The notes under the pieces are model-generated. The model saw only the letters and a program-made list of their open reading frames with translations. It ran no database searches and had not been told where the DNA came from. Below are positions 1 through 7,441 of a stretch of DNA of 30,255 nucleotides, one piece after another (position 1 is the first letter of the stretch; every line of letters begins with the position of its first letter). The translations under genes were made by a program, and so were the position numbers. The stretch is taken from positions 1-30,255 of the forward strand of contig JBFWSL010000009.1 of NCBI GenBank assembly GCA_050248375.1. The letters run 5' to 3'. This DNA comes from JAYZVT01 sp050248375. Lineage in GTDB: Bacteria > Pseudomonadota > Alphaproteobacteria > Rhizobiales > Methyloligellaceae.

Positions 1-625
1 GGAACAGCAGCGTGCCCTTCTTCTGCATCTCGTAGAGGCGATGCACGCCGGTGGTGGTCTCCTCGGTGACGCCCCTGATGCTGTTGGCCAGCATGCCATA
101 CCAGCCGGGCTTCGACTTCAGGCGCTCCTTGATGGCGGCGAAGAGCACTTCCTCTTCCTCGTTGGTGGCGCCGTCCAGGAACTTCGTGTCGCCCTGCTCG
201 GCGCGCAGGCCCAGATGCACCAGAAGAGTGGCGTCGCCGCCGTCGTCGAGGATCATGTTGGGCGCACCGCCGTCCGACCATTCGAAGATGCGGTGGGTAT
301 AGTCCCAGTAATCCTTGAGGCTCTCGCCCTTGACGGCGAAGACCGGGATGCCCGCCTTGGCGATGGCCGCGGCCGCGTGATCCTGGGTCGAGTAGATGTT
401 GCAGGACGCCCAGCGGATGTCGGCGCCCAGGCTGGCGAGGGTCTCGATCAGCACGGCCGTCTGGATCGTCATGTGCAGGGAACCGGCGATGCGCGCGCCC
501 TTGAGCGGCTGGGCCTTGCGGAACTCCTCGCGCACAGCCATGAGGCCCGGCATCTCGGTTTCGGCGATGTCGATTTCCTTGCGGCCCCAGTCGCTGAGGG
601 CAATGTCCTTAACCACGTAGTCCAT
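1..625 (-). CDS. ahcY: Adenosylhomocysteinase (S-adenosylhomocysteine hydrolase), N-terminal part
   Basis: Hydrolyses S-adenosylhomocysteine to homocysteine and adenosine in the cytoplasm, closing the methionine/SAM cycle. The visible 208 codons begin MDYVVKDIALSDWGRKEI and continue with the family's N-terminal substrate-domain signatures: GSLHMTIQTAVLIETL, GADIRWASCNIYSTQDHAAAA and EWSDGGAPNMILDDGGDATL, followed by EEEEVLF and GVTEETTTGVHRLYEM. The gene runs off the left edge, so the NAD-binding half is not seen; a full enzyme is about 460-470 residues. The ATG at 625 is the first start in frame and gives the standard N-terminus of the family. It is divergent from the TadG-like gene, with a 240-base intergenic region holding a palindrome (740-763) that may be its operator. 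Identity is certain; only regulation is inferred. Confidence 0.97.
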   Translation of the reverse strand, partial: MDYVVKDIALSDWGRKEIDIAETEMPGLMAVREEFRKAQPLKGARIAGSLHMTIQTAVLIETLASLGADIRWASCNIYSTQDHAAAAIAKAGIPVFAVKGESLKDYWDYTHRIFEWSDGGAPNMILDDGGDATLLVHLGLRAEQGDTKFLDGATNEEEEVLFAAIKERLKSKPGWYGMLANSIRGVTEETTTGVHRLYEMQKKGTLLF

Positions 626-739
626 GACGGCTCCATCACACTGATCGCTTGAGGCCCGGCCGCGCGGAGGCGCCGCCGGTAAGCATTCCCGAGGGTTTTC
701 GGGGGGTCTCATACCCCGGCAGGCGGCAGGTGGCAATGA

Positions 740-763
740 GGACATAAAGAAATTCTTATATCC
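740..763. promoter_or_regulatory. Imperfect 24-bp palindrome, candidate operator of ahcY
   Basis: The arms GGACATAAAGAA and TTCTTATATCC-like read almost the same on both strands, with three mismatched positions. The site is AT-rich inside a very GC-rich region and lies about 115 bases upstream of the ahcY start. Methionine-cycle genes of alphaproteobacteria are often controlled by ArsR-type SAM/SAH-responsive repressors (SahR class) binding AT-rich palindromes of this general shape; assigning this site to such a regulator is inference from memory of the class, not a match computed here. It could also act on the divergent TadG-like gene. Confidence 0.4.
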
Positions 764-796
764 GCATACGGCCCCGCAGGGCTCCGGACCGTCATG

Positions 797-812
797 GTTT
801 CCGCTTCGTTAC
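797..812 (+). promoter_or_regulatory. GTTTC-N6-GTTAC direct repeat, candidate ChvI binding site
   Basis: Two pentamers, GTTTC (797-801) and GTTAC (808-812), sit 11 bases apart on the plus strand, 54 bases before the TadG-like start at 866. This is an exact fit to the GTTNC-N6-GTTNC repeat reported for ChvI-type response regulators in alphaproteobacteria. GTTAC is also the left arm of a small inverted repeat with GTAAC at 818-822. A chance match somewhere in 30 kb is not improbable, so the location in an intergenic region near the chvI operon is the main support. Confidence 0.35.
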
Positions 813-865
813 ACTAAGTAACTATTTTGCAATAGGAATTTGCCTAAATTTGTCCAGACCGGGCG

Positions 866-2497
866 ATGTGGGCAGCGTCTGGCGCCGGTCGCATGGAGGC
901 AACCTTGCGTTTCTTGGGCAGACTTTTCGGGGCTCCCGGCCGGAGCCGCGCGGCGCGGCGCGGCAGCAACCACAGCAACTTCATCAGGAACACATCGGGA
1001 GCGGTGGCGCTGCTGTTCGGCCTGACCATCATCCCCATACTCGGCTTCGTGGGCGGCGCCATCGACTACGCCAACGCCTACCGCACGCGCACAAAGCTGC
1101 AGAGCGCCGTGGACGCGGCGGCACTGGCGGCCGGCCGCGAGCTGGACGCGGGCAACACGTCCGATGGCGCGCGCTCGGTGGCGAACCGGGTGCTGGAAGC
1201 CAATCTCGGCGACAACTTTCCCAGCTATAACGCGGTATTCAACATCACCGAGGTGGAGGGGAACCGGACCGTGGTGGCGAGCGCGGACACGACGGTGCAG
1301 ACCTACATCCTCGGCGTGATCGGCGTGCGCGACATGCCCGTGACGGTCGGCAGCACCGTGAACCTGGCGGGCGGCAATCTCGAGCTCGCCATGGTGCTGG
1401 ACAACTCAGGCTCCATGAGCGGCTCCAAGCTGCGGGACCTGAAGGCCGCCTCCAAGCGGCTGACGCAGATCCTGTTCGACGCCAACCGCCGCCCCGAGGC
1501 GGTGAAGATCGGCGTCGTGCCCTTCGCGGCGGCGGTGAATGTGGGCTCCGACAACGCCAACGCGGGCTGGATGGACACGCAGGCGCGCTCGTCGATCCAC
1601 GACGAGAACTTCAGCCCGAAGAAGGGCCAGGCGGGCTTCAAGAACCGTTTCGATATCTTCAACATGCTGCGCAGCACGAGCTGGGCCGGCTGCGTGGAGG
1701 CGCGTCCGGGCATCCACATGACGAGCGACAGCGAGCCCAGCATCTCCGATGGCGACACGTTCTTCGTGCCCATGCTCGCTCCCGACGAGCCGGACACCGG
1801 CGGCTGGTTCAGCAGCTATTCCAACAACTATCTCGACGACGGCGGCGGCAACTGCAGCGGCTCCATGAACGGCAAGTCCGACACCTGGCGGCAGGAGCGA
1901 AGCTGCAAGTACAACAACGAGCGTCCGAGCGGCGGTTCGGGGCCGAACTACATGTGCGACCCGCGCGAACTGCAGCCGCTGACCGACAACCAGGGCCGGG
2001 TGATCAGTTCGATCGAGAACATGCGCGCCCAGGGCAACACGAATATCATGGAAGGCGTCATGTGGGGCTGGCGGGTGCTGTCGCCGGGCGAGCCTTTCAC
2101 CGAAGGCCGGCCCTATGACGACCGCGAGAACACCAAGTTCATGATCGTCATGACCGACGGCGCCAACACGCACAACGGCACCAGCAACATGAACCAGTCG
2201 ATCTACTCGGCCTTCGGCTACGCCAAGAACGGGCGTCTGCGTTCGCCGACGTCGAACAGCTCGCGGCTGGCGGAGGCCATGGACGAGAAGACCGAGGAAG
2301 CCTGCACCAACGTGAAGGCGGCCGGCATCATCGTCTATACAATCGCTTTCGACCTCGACGACAACAACACGGTGGCGATGCTGCGGCGCTGCGCCTCGGG
2401 CGACAGCCGCGCCTTCTCGATCGACAACGGCGACGCGCTGATCTCGATCTTCGAGGCGATCGCGGGCGAGATCAACAAGCTGCGTATCGCCAGTTAG
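866..2497 (+). CDS. TadG-like pilus-assembly protein with von Willebrand factor A domain
   Basis: Predicted 543-residue membrane-anchored protein of the TadE/TadG (Flp pilus assembly) superfamily, probably facing the periplasm. A basic N-terminus is followed by a prepilin-like hydrophobic segment (about residues 43-66, with GAVALLFGLTIIPILGF) and the typical TadG_N helix (GGAIDYANAYRTRTKLQSA, about 63-81). A von Willebrand A domain starts near 172 with the MIDAS motif DNSGS (179-183); the later MIDAS elements appear as T392 (NTNIMEG) and D431 (MTDGAN). A long Ser/Gly/Asn-rich insert with several Cys residues lies at about 290-365. The start could be 866 or the ATG at 893; neither has a strong Shine-Dalgarno. 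No other tad or flp genes are nearby, so it is an orphan. Its job is not known; orphan TadG-like vWA proteins are common in this order. Confidence 0.82.
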   Translation: MWAASGAGRMEATLRFLGRLFGAPGRSRAARRGSNHSNFIRNTSGAVALLFGLTIIPILGFVGGAIDYANAYRTRTKLQSAVDAAALAAGRELDAGNTSDGARSVANRVLEANLGDNFPSYNAVFNITEVEGNRTVVASADTTVQTYILGVIGVRDMPVTVGSTVNLAGGNLELAMVLDNSGSMSGSKLRDLKAASKRLTQILFDANRRPEAVKIGVVPFAAAVNVGSDNANAGWMDTQARSSIHDENFSPKKGQAGFKNRFDIFNMLRSTSWAGCVEARPGIHMTSDSEPSISDGDTFFVPMLAPDEPDTGGWFSSYSNNYLDDGGGNCSGSMNGKSDTWRQERSCKYNNERPSGGSGPNYMCDPRELQPLTDNQGRVISSIENMRAQGNTNIMEGVMWGWRVLSPGEPFTEGRPYDDRENTKFMIVMTDGANTHNGTSNMNQSIYSAFGYAKNGRLRSPTSNSSRLAEAMDEKTEEACTNVKAAGIIVYTIAFDLDDNNTVAMLRRCASGDSRAFSIDNGDALISIFEAIAGEINKLRIAS

Positions 2498-2520
2498 AAC
2501 CAGAACCGGACCGGAGCGCG

Positions 2521-2553
2521 GGCGGGCTTCAACTGGCCTCGTTGAAGCCCGCC
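2521..2553. terminator. Perfect 13-bp inverted repeat at the convergent TadG-like / HPr junction
   Basis: The arms GGCGGGCTTCAAC (2521-2533) and GTTGAAGCCCGCC (2541-2553) are exact reverse complements with a 7-base loop. The right arm lies inside the last codons of the HPr gene and the loop region contains its stop-proximal codons, so the sequence is both coding and structural. It lies just beyond the TadG-like stop at 2497. There is no run of T on either side, so an ordinary Rho-independent terminator is not proved; it may instead protect 3' ends or separate convergent transcripts. Confidence 0.5.
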
Positions 2554-2813
2554 TCCACCAGCATCACCAGCGCATCCAGTGCGGCGCGCGCCTCGGGCCC
2601 CTCGGTCTCGATGAGGATGCTGCTGCCCTGGCTGGCGGCGAGCATCATCAAGCCCATTATGGACGTTCCCGGCACGGTGGTGCCTTCCCGGGTGACGCTG
2701 ATCTCGGCGTCCCAGCGCTCGGCGCACTTCACGAACAGCGCGGAAGCGCGCGCATGCAGACCCTTGCGGTTGCACACGGTCACCTCGGCGAAATAGCGTC
2801 CCCCGTCGGACAT
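2529..2813 (-). CDS. ptsH: HPr family phosphocarrier protein of the regulatory PTS
   Basis: Small (94 aa) cytoplasmic phosphocarrier. The active-site histidine is H20 in RKGLHARASALF, and the regulatory serine, equivalent to Ser46 of Gram-positive HPr, is S51 in GTSIMGLMML, followed by the hydrophobic patch recognised by HPr kinase. It is the last gene of a minus-strand operon chvI-chvG-hprK-EIIA-HPr, 51 bases after the EIIA stop. In Hyphomicrobiales this chain has no sugar permease and acts as a regulatory phosphorelay (EI-Ntr to HPr to EIIA), with HprK phosphorylating the serine. The name ptsH is used by context; NPr/ptsO is an equally common name. Its last codons form part of a perfect 13-bp inverted repeat. 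Confidence 0.93.
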   Translation of the reverse strand: MSDGGRYFAEVTVCNRKGLHARASALFVKCAERWDAEISVTREGTTVPGTSIMGLMMLAASQGSSILIETEGPEARAALDALVMLVEAGFNEAS

Positions 2814-2864
2814 GTCCGATGCTGCGTCCCTGTTCTGTTTCGATGCGGCCCCGTGGCCCGGAGA

Positions 2865-3266
2865 TCAGTCGCCGGAGAGCACTTCGCTGGCCACGGATAT
2901 GTATTTCCTTCCGGCCTGCTGGGCTTCCCGGATGGACTCCTGCAGCCCCTTCTCGGCCCGCACGCTGGCGAGCTTCACGAGAAGAGGCAGGTTGACGCCG
3001 GCGATCACCTCGACGTTGGCCTGGTCCATGACGGAAATGGCGAGATTGGAGGGCGTGCCCCCGAACATGTCGGTAAGCACGATGGCGCCGTCGCCGGTGT
3101 CGACCTTGTGCACGGCGGCGACGATGTCCTCGCGGCGCACCTCCATGTCGTCGTCCGGGCCGATGGAGATGGTGGCGATCTGCTGCTGCCTGCCGATCAC
3201 GTGTTCGAGAGCGGCGCGGAACTCCCGCGCGAGCCCCCCATGGGTCACAATCACCAGCCCAATCAT
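2865..3266 (-). CDS. manX: PTS fructose/mannose-type EIIA component (regulatory)
   Basis: A 133-residue EIIA of the mannose family, cytoplasmic. It begins MIGLVIVTHGGLAREF, where H9 is the phosphorylated histidine, and carries the family signature LTDMFGGTPSNLA and a GVNLPLLVKLAS segment. The length is the usual one for stand-alone EIIA(Man). The ATG at 3266 is chosen because family members start at this MIGLV; an upstream in-frame start at 3353 would add an alanine-rich tail without family support. No EIIB, EIIC or EIID gene is near, so it is a signalling rather than transport component. It lies between hprK (96 bases upstream) and HPr (51 bases downstream), as is standard in Hyphomicrobiales. 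Confidence 0.94.
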   Translation of the reverse strand: MIGLVIVTHGGLAREFRAALEHVIGRQQQIATISIGPDDDMEVRREDIVAAVHKVDTGDGAIVLTDMFGGTPSNLAISVMDQANVEVIAGVNLPLLVKLASVRAEKGLQESIREAQQAGRKYISVASEVLSGD

Positions 3267-3362
3267 ATCCGTTCCGTTCTGGCTGTCCTTCGTCCCGCGC
3301 GGCGGGCACGGCCCCGTAACATCGGCCAAGGCGGCAGCGGGCGCAAGAGCCAACGGGCGGCT

Positions 3363-3833
3363 CTAAAGGGCGCCCGTCAGGGCCAGGCGGAGCTTGACGG
3401 GGGCGGACGCCTCGCGGGGGTCAAGCCGGACGACCGGCAGGGCGACCCCGCATACCTCCTCGGCAGGGGCGGGTTCGGGCGGCATGCGCGGCACGTCCTG
3501 CGAGGGAACCAGGTCGACCAGGAGCGCCAGCGGCGCCTCTCCGGCGGACGCCACCTCCACGATGCCGAGGCCGCGCACCTCCAGCCTGCCGGACAGGGCC
3601 TGCGGGCAGCGGGCCAGCAGAACCCCGTCCACAAGGCGAACCAGCACCTGGTCGTCGGCGACGAGCCCGGCGCCCTCGGCCTTGAAGGCGGACAGGAAGC
3701 GCAGGGCGAGGTCCGACTTGAGGGAGCCGGGGCGGCCGCGCAGCAGCGCGGCCCGTCCGCCAAGGGCGACGCAGGTGCCATGCAGGTTGACGGCCGCCGG
3801 AGCGGCTCCGCCGGCCTTTGGGGGAGCGCTCAC
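3363..3833 (-). CDS. hprK: HPr kinase/phosphorylase, short alphaproteobacterial form, with a variant Walker A motif
   Basis: Cytoplasmic bifunctional kinase/phosphorylase acting on the serine of HPr. At 156 residues it is the short alphaproteobacterial type that lacks the N-terminal domain of Firmicute HprK. The start resembles the family (VNLHGTCVALGGRAALLRG), the P-loop reads GRPGSLKSDLALRF (about 33-46), followed by GLVADDQVLVR with the conserved ADD, and LEVRGLGIVEV, the HprK signature region. The P-loop is odd: the glycine just before the lysine is leucine (GSLKS instead of GxGKS). The start is GTG at 3833, overlapping the chvG stop by four bases (GTGA), so the two genes are probably translationally coupled. 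Family assignment is strong; activity with the altered P-loop is uncertain. Confidence 0.9.
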   Translation of the reverse strand: MSAPPKAGGAAPAAVNLHGTCVALGGRAALLRGRPGSLKSDLALRFLSAFKAEGAGLVADDQVLVRLVDGVLLARCPQALSGRLEVRGLGIVEVASAGEAPLALLVDLVPSQDVPRMPPEPAPAEEVCGVALPVVRLDPREASAPVKLRLALTGAL

Positions 3834-5644
3834 GCGGCGGGCAGCCGGATGACGAAGCGGGCGCCGGGTCCGCGTCCCCCGCCGACCCTGCCGCGGCGCG
3901 GCGCGACGCGGTCCTTGCGGTTCTCCGCCCAGATGCGCCCGCCATGGGCATTGATGATCTGCTGGGAGATGTTGAGGCCGAGGCCGGAATTCTGTCCGAA
4001 GGATTCCTCGCCCGGGCGGTCGGTGTAGAAACGCTCGAAGACGCGGTCGAGATTTTCATCCGGGATGCCCGGCCCGTCGTCCTCGACGGTGATCTCGACC
4101 TCGCCGTTCAGCCGGCGGGCGGCGACCTTCACCTTGCCCTTCTGCGGGGAAAAGGAAATGGCGTTGTCGAGCAGGTTGGTCATCACCTGCCCGAGGCGGA
4201 TGTCGTGACCGATGACGAAATAGGCGTCCTTGCCGTTGGCCGGTCCCGCGGTCTCCACGCTGAGCTGCACGACGGGGGTATCGGCGGTGTCGCGGTGGAT
4301 GTTGTTGAAGGCGGGAACGATGGTCTGCAACAGGTCGGCCATGTTGACAGGCGCCGCATCCTCGCGGGCGAGTTCCGCGTCGAGGCGCGAGGCGTCGGAA
4401 ATGTCGCTGATCAGCCGGTCGAGCCGGCGCACGTCATGCTGGATGATGTCCATGAGCTGGGTGCGCGCCTCCTCGCTCTGGACGCGGGGCAGCGCCTCGG
4501 CGGCGCTACGCAGGGAGGTGAGCGGATTCTTCAGCTCGTGCGACACGTCGGCGGCGAAGCTCTCGATGGCGTCGAGGCGGCGATAGAGCGCGGAGGTCAT
4601 CTCGCGCAGGGCGCCGGAGAGCTGGCCGATCTCGTCGGAGCGATGGGTGTAGTCCGGTATCTCGGCGCGCGCGGTGATGCTGCGCCGGACGCGGCGGGCG
4701 GCGGACGACAGGCGCCGCATGGGACCGGCGATGGTGCGGGCCATCAGCACCGCGAGCACGATGGTCACGGTGGCGGCGAAGGCGGCGACACGGATGATGC
4801 CCCAGCGTTCGGCGGTAACGATGGCGTCGATCTCGCCGCCGCGCGTGGAGAGCAGCAGCACGCCGAGCACGGCGCGCAGACGCTGGATGGGCACGGCGAC
4901 GGAGACCACCAGTTCGCCCTTCTCCGTGACGCGGACGATGGGGACGGACGTGCCGGTGAGCGCGGAGGCGACTTCCGGGTAGGCCTTGCCGTTTTCCCCG
5001 CCGATATCCTTGTAGACGGGCAGGTTGTGCTGGAAGAGCCAGCCCGCGATCGTGTTCCAGACCGTCTCCAGGAAAGTGGCGGGAGGTTCGGCGGCGGGGG
5101 CGGGGTCGAGCCGCACGACGCGGCCCGACGTGTAGAGCGCGTCGGAGTCGAGCAGCAGCGCCCCCTCGCGGTCGTAGATGCGGGCGCGGGTGCCGGTGGG
5201 CCGGATGAGGCCGCGCAGCTCGGGCGCGATGCGCTCGGGGTTGATGGAGAACTGCAGGCCGCTGAGCGCGTCGTCGCCCGGGCCGAAGCTCTCGCGGTCG
5301 AGGCCCGGCTCGGGATCGAGCACCATGCGGCTGGCCTCGACGGAAGCGGTCGAGGCGATGGCGCCGGCGATGATCTCGCCCTGGGTCAGCAGGCTCTGCA
5401 CCTTGGCGTCGATCAGCCCGGCGCGGAACTGGTTCATGAACAGGATGCCGGCAACCAGGGTGGCGAGGCCGACGAGATTGAGGATGACGATGAGCTGGGT
5501 CAGGCTGGAGAAGGGGAACGACCGCTCGAAGCGGCGCCCGAGACGCGAGGCGCCTTGTCCCAGTCGGGCGAGCCGTTGCCGCGCCCGCGACAGCAGGCCG
5601 GTCTCCTCAGCGCCTTCGTGCGAACCGGCGGATTCCAGCGCCAT
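3830..5644 (-). CDS. chvG: ChvG-type sensor histidine kinase (envelope/acid stress)
   Basis: Inner-membrane histidine kinase of 604 residues that phosphorylates ChvI. A basic cytoplasmic N-terminus is followed by TM1 (about 51-70), a large periplasmic domain (about 75-280), TM2 (about 283-302), a HAMP segment (ARTIAGPMRRLSSAARRVR), an H-box with H369 (SHELKNPLTSLRSAAEAL), an N-box (TNLLDNAISFSP, near 489-500), a G1 box DDGPGIP (522-528) and a G2 box GLGLNIS (554-560). A basic Gly/Arg-rich stretch near 576-594 lies just before the C-terminal strand. In Rhizobiaceae ChvG (ExoS) responds to acid and envelope stress through a periplasmic repressor, ExoR. The ATG at 5644 lies 12 bases after the chvI stop, and the stop overlaps hprK, supporting one operon. 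Confidence 0.95.
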   Translation of the reverse strand: MALESAGSHEGAEETGLLSRARQRLARLGQGASRLGRRFERSFPFSSLTQLIVILNLVGLATLVAGILFMNQFRAGLIDAKVQSLLTQGEIIAGAIASTASVEASRMVLDPEPGLDRESFGPGDDALSGLQFSINPERIAPELRGLIRPTGTRARIYDREGALLLDSDALYTSGRVVRLDPAPAAEPPATFLETVWNTIAGWLFQHNLPVYKDIGGENGKAYPEVASALTGTSVPIVRVTEKGELVVSVAVPIQRLRAVLGVLLLSTRGGEIDAIVTAERWGIIRVAAFAATVTIVLAVLMARTIAGPMRRLSSAARRVRRSITARAEIPDYTHRSDEIGQLSGALREMTSALYRRLDAIESFAADVSHELKNPLTSLRSAAEALPRVQSEEARTQLMDIIQHDVRRLDRLISDISDASRLDAELAREDAAPVNMADLLQTIVPAFNNIHRDTADTPVVQLSVETAGPANGKDAYFVIGHDIRLGQVMTNLLDNAISFSPQKGKVKVAARRLNGEVEITVEDDGPGIPDENLDRVFERFYTDRPGEESFGQNSGLGLNISQQIINAHGGRIWAENRKDRVAPRRGRVGGGRGPGARFVIRLPAA

Positions 5645-5656
5645 CGCTCCTCACGC

Positions 5657-6358
5657 TCATTGCGCTTCCTTGAAGCGGTAGCCGACGCCATAGAGCGTCT
5701 CGATGACGTCGAACGACTTGTCCACGGCCTTGAACTTCTTGCGCAGCCGCTTGATGTGGCTGTCGATGGTGCGGTCGTCCACATAAACCTGGTCGTCATA
5801 GGCCGCGTCCATCAGGGCGTCGCGGCTCTTGACCACGCCGGGACGCTGGGCGAGCGCGTGGAGGATGAGGAACTCGGTGACCGTCAGGGTGACGGGCCTG
5901 CCGTCCCAGATGCAGGTGTGACGCTCGGGGTCCATGACCAGCTTGCCGCGCTCCAGGGCGCGCGAGGGCTCCAGCGCGGGGGCCGCGGCCTCGGGCGGGC
6001 GCGTGCGGCGCAGGACGGCCTTCACCCGCTCCACCAACAGGCGCTGGGAGAAGGGCTTGGAGATGTAGTCGTCGGCGCCCATCTTGAGGCCGAACAGCTC
6101 GTCGATCTCCTCGTCCTTGGAGGTGAGGAAGATGACGGGGATCTCGCTGCTCTGGCGCAGCCGGCGCAGCAGTTCCATGCCGTCCATGCGCGGCATCTTG
6201 ATGTCGAGGATGGCCAGGTCCGGCGGATTGCCGCTCAGGCCGTCAAGCGCGCTGGCCCCATCGTTGTAGGTCTGCGTCTTGTAGCCTTCCGCCTCCAGCA
6301 CCATGCGCAAGGAGGTCAGGATGTTCCGGTCGTCGTCAACGAGTGCGATGGTCGGCAT
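5657..6358 (-). CDS. chvI: ChvI-type response regulator (OmpR family)
   Basis: DNA-binding response regulator of 233 residues, partner of ChvG. The receiver domain has the acidic pocket DDD (8-10), phospho-acceptor D52 in LAILDIKMPRMDG, T79 and K101 (YISKPFSQ); the winged-helix output domain contains the strongly conserved DDRTIDSHIKRLRKKFK and ends with ETLYGVGYRFKEAQ. This tail and the DDQVYVDDRTIDSH segment are characteristic of ChvI rather than generic OmpR proteins. It is the first gene of the minus-strand operon chvI-chvG-hprK-EIIA-HPr, and its upstream region (6359-6501) is shared with the divergent HugZ-type gene and contains GTTGC-like repeats that could mediate autoregulation. Confidence 0.95.
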   Translation of the reverse strand: MPTIALVDDDRNILTSLRMVLEAEGYKTQTYNDGASALDGLSGNPPDLAILDIKMPRMDGMELLRRLRQSSEIPVIFLTSKDEEIDELFGLKMGADDYISKPFSQRLLVERVKAVLRRTRPPEAAAPALEPSRALERGKLVMDPERHTCIWDGRPVTLTVTEFLILHALAQRPGVVKSRDALMDAAYDDQVYVDDRTIDSHIKRLRKKFKAVDKSFDVIETLYGVGYRFKEAQ

Positions 6359-6475
6359 AATCTGTCTGTGCCCCTGCGGCTTTGAAACGCGTAAAACTGA
6401 ACACGCCGCGGCGGTCTATGGCCCCAAAGCGGGCAAAATGTGGCAGCATCTTCTGCAGGCCTTATGCCCGAGAAT

Positions 6476-6518
6476 GTTACCCAAATGCAACAGTCCAGAA
6501 AATGTCACGCAACGCAAC
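6476..6518 (-). promoter_or_regulatory. Cluster of GTTGC-like pentamers upstream of chvI, candidate ChvI site
   Basis: Read on the minus strand the region holds GTTGC (6518-6514), GTTGC (6513-6509), GTGAC (6508-6504), GTTGC (6491-6487) and GTAAC (6480-6476). The pairs 6491/6480 are 11 bases apart (GTTGC-N6-GTAAC) and 6513/6491 are 22 apart, so three pentamers share one helical face. This is one mismatch from the GTTNC-N6-GTTNC repeat reported for ChvI and lies 118-160 bases upstream of the chvI start. It overlaps the start of the HugZ-type gene. Confidence 0.3.
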
Positions 6519-7257
6519 CGAAAACCAATCCCCTCCCGAAAACCCGGCAATCTCCGCGCGGCGGCTGATCCGCACGGGCCTGAAGGGCTACCTTGCCACT
6601 CTCGACGAGAAAACCGGCACGCCCTATGCCTCGCTGATCACCGTGGCCTGCGACCCCCCGGGCGCCCCGGTTTTCCTCATTTCCCGGCTGGCCCGGCACA
6701 CCCGGAACCTGGAGGCCGACGGCAGGGCGTCGATCCTGTTCGATGGCACCGGAGCCGACGGCGATCCTCTCCAGAACGGCCGCGTGACGGTCATGGGCAA
6801 GGCCGCGAAAACCACGGACCCGGTTGCCCGGGCGCGTTTCCTGGCGCGGCACCCCGGGGCCGCCATGTACGCGGACTTCGCGGATTTCGCCTTCTACAGC
6901 CTCGAGGTGGCCGGCGCGCATTATGTGGGCGGCTTCGGCCGCATCCACGACATCCCCGGGACGGAGCTGGTGCGCGACATGGCCGGCGCCGAGGCGGTGA
7001 CCGCGGCCGAGGAGGGCATCGTCGAGCACATGAACGACGACCACGCCGACGCCATCCAGCTCTACGCCACCCAGTTGCTGGGCGCGGAGCCCGGCCCGTG
7101 GCGCATGAGCGGCTGCGATCCCTGGGGCTGCGACCTGCTGCTCGACGGGGAGGCTCTGCGCCTCGACTTCGCGTCCCGCAACGAGACACCGGGCGATATA
7201 CGAAAATCGCTCGTCGCGCTTGCGGAAGAGGCCCGCAAGAAGGCACAGTCTGCCTGA
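6502..7257 (+). CDS. HugZ-family heme-utilisation / pyridoxamine-phosphate-oxidase-like protein
   Basis: Predicted 251-residue cytoplasmic protein with an FMN-binding split-barrel domain (about 15-150: GLKGYLATLDEKTGTPYASL, LEADGRASILFDG, RVTVMGKAAKT, FYSLEVAGAHYVGGFGRI) followed by a C-terminal DUF2470 domain (about 165-245: EEGIVEHMNDDHADAIQLYA, CDPWGCDLLLDGEALRLDF). This two-domain layout is that of HugZ/HutZ proteins, which bind or degrade heme; the precise substrate here is unknown. The start at 6502 (MSRNATENQ) is chosen because the domain begins soon after; an in-frame ATG at 6382 would add 40 unlikely residues. No strong Shine-Dalgarno precedes either start. It diverges from chvI and lies 184 bases before pckA on the same strand. 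Confidence 0.85.
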   Translation: MSRNATENQSPPENPAISARRLIRTGLKGYLATLDEKTGTPYASLITVACDPPGAPVFLISRLARHTRNLEADGRASILFDGTGADGDPLQNGRVTVMGKAAKTTDPVARARFLARHPGAAMYADFADFAFYSLEVAGAHYVGGFGRIHDIPGTELVRDMAGAEAVTAAEEGIVEHMNDDHADAIQLYATQLLGAEPGPWRMSGCDPWGCDLLLDGEALRLDFASRNETPGDIRKSLVALAEEARKKAQSA

Positions 7258-7441
7258 GGAAACGCCATTCACGCTGAGTGCGGAAAATCCGCGCAGCGCG
7301 GCCAATTTGGACCAATGAGGGCTTGCCCGGCGCAAACGTCTCTAATAGCGTGCCGCGCTCTATTCCCGAATGGCCGCACAGGCACGACTTTACAACACTC
7401 CGGCGGGGCAGAATGCCGGGTTTGATGGAGTATTTTTCGAG

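Noticed and set aside
3267..3353. N-terminal extension of EIIA(Man)
   Set aside because: Family members begin at MIGLVIVTHG; the extension is Ala/Pro-rich and has no counterpart.
3818..6385. Plus-strand open frame of 855 codons
   Set aside because: Antisense to chvG and chvI; its translation is Gly/Asp/Val/His-rich with no domain, a usual artefact of high-GC coding strands.
6382..6501. N-terminal extension of the HugZ-type protein from an upstream ATG
   Set aside because: The 40 extra residues are basic and Cys-containing with no family match, and they cover the likely promoter region between chvI and this gene.
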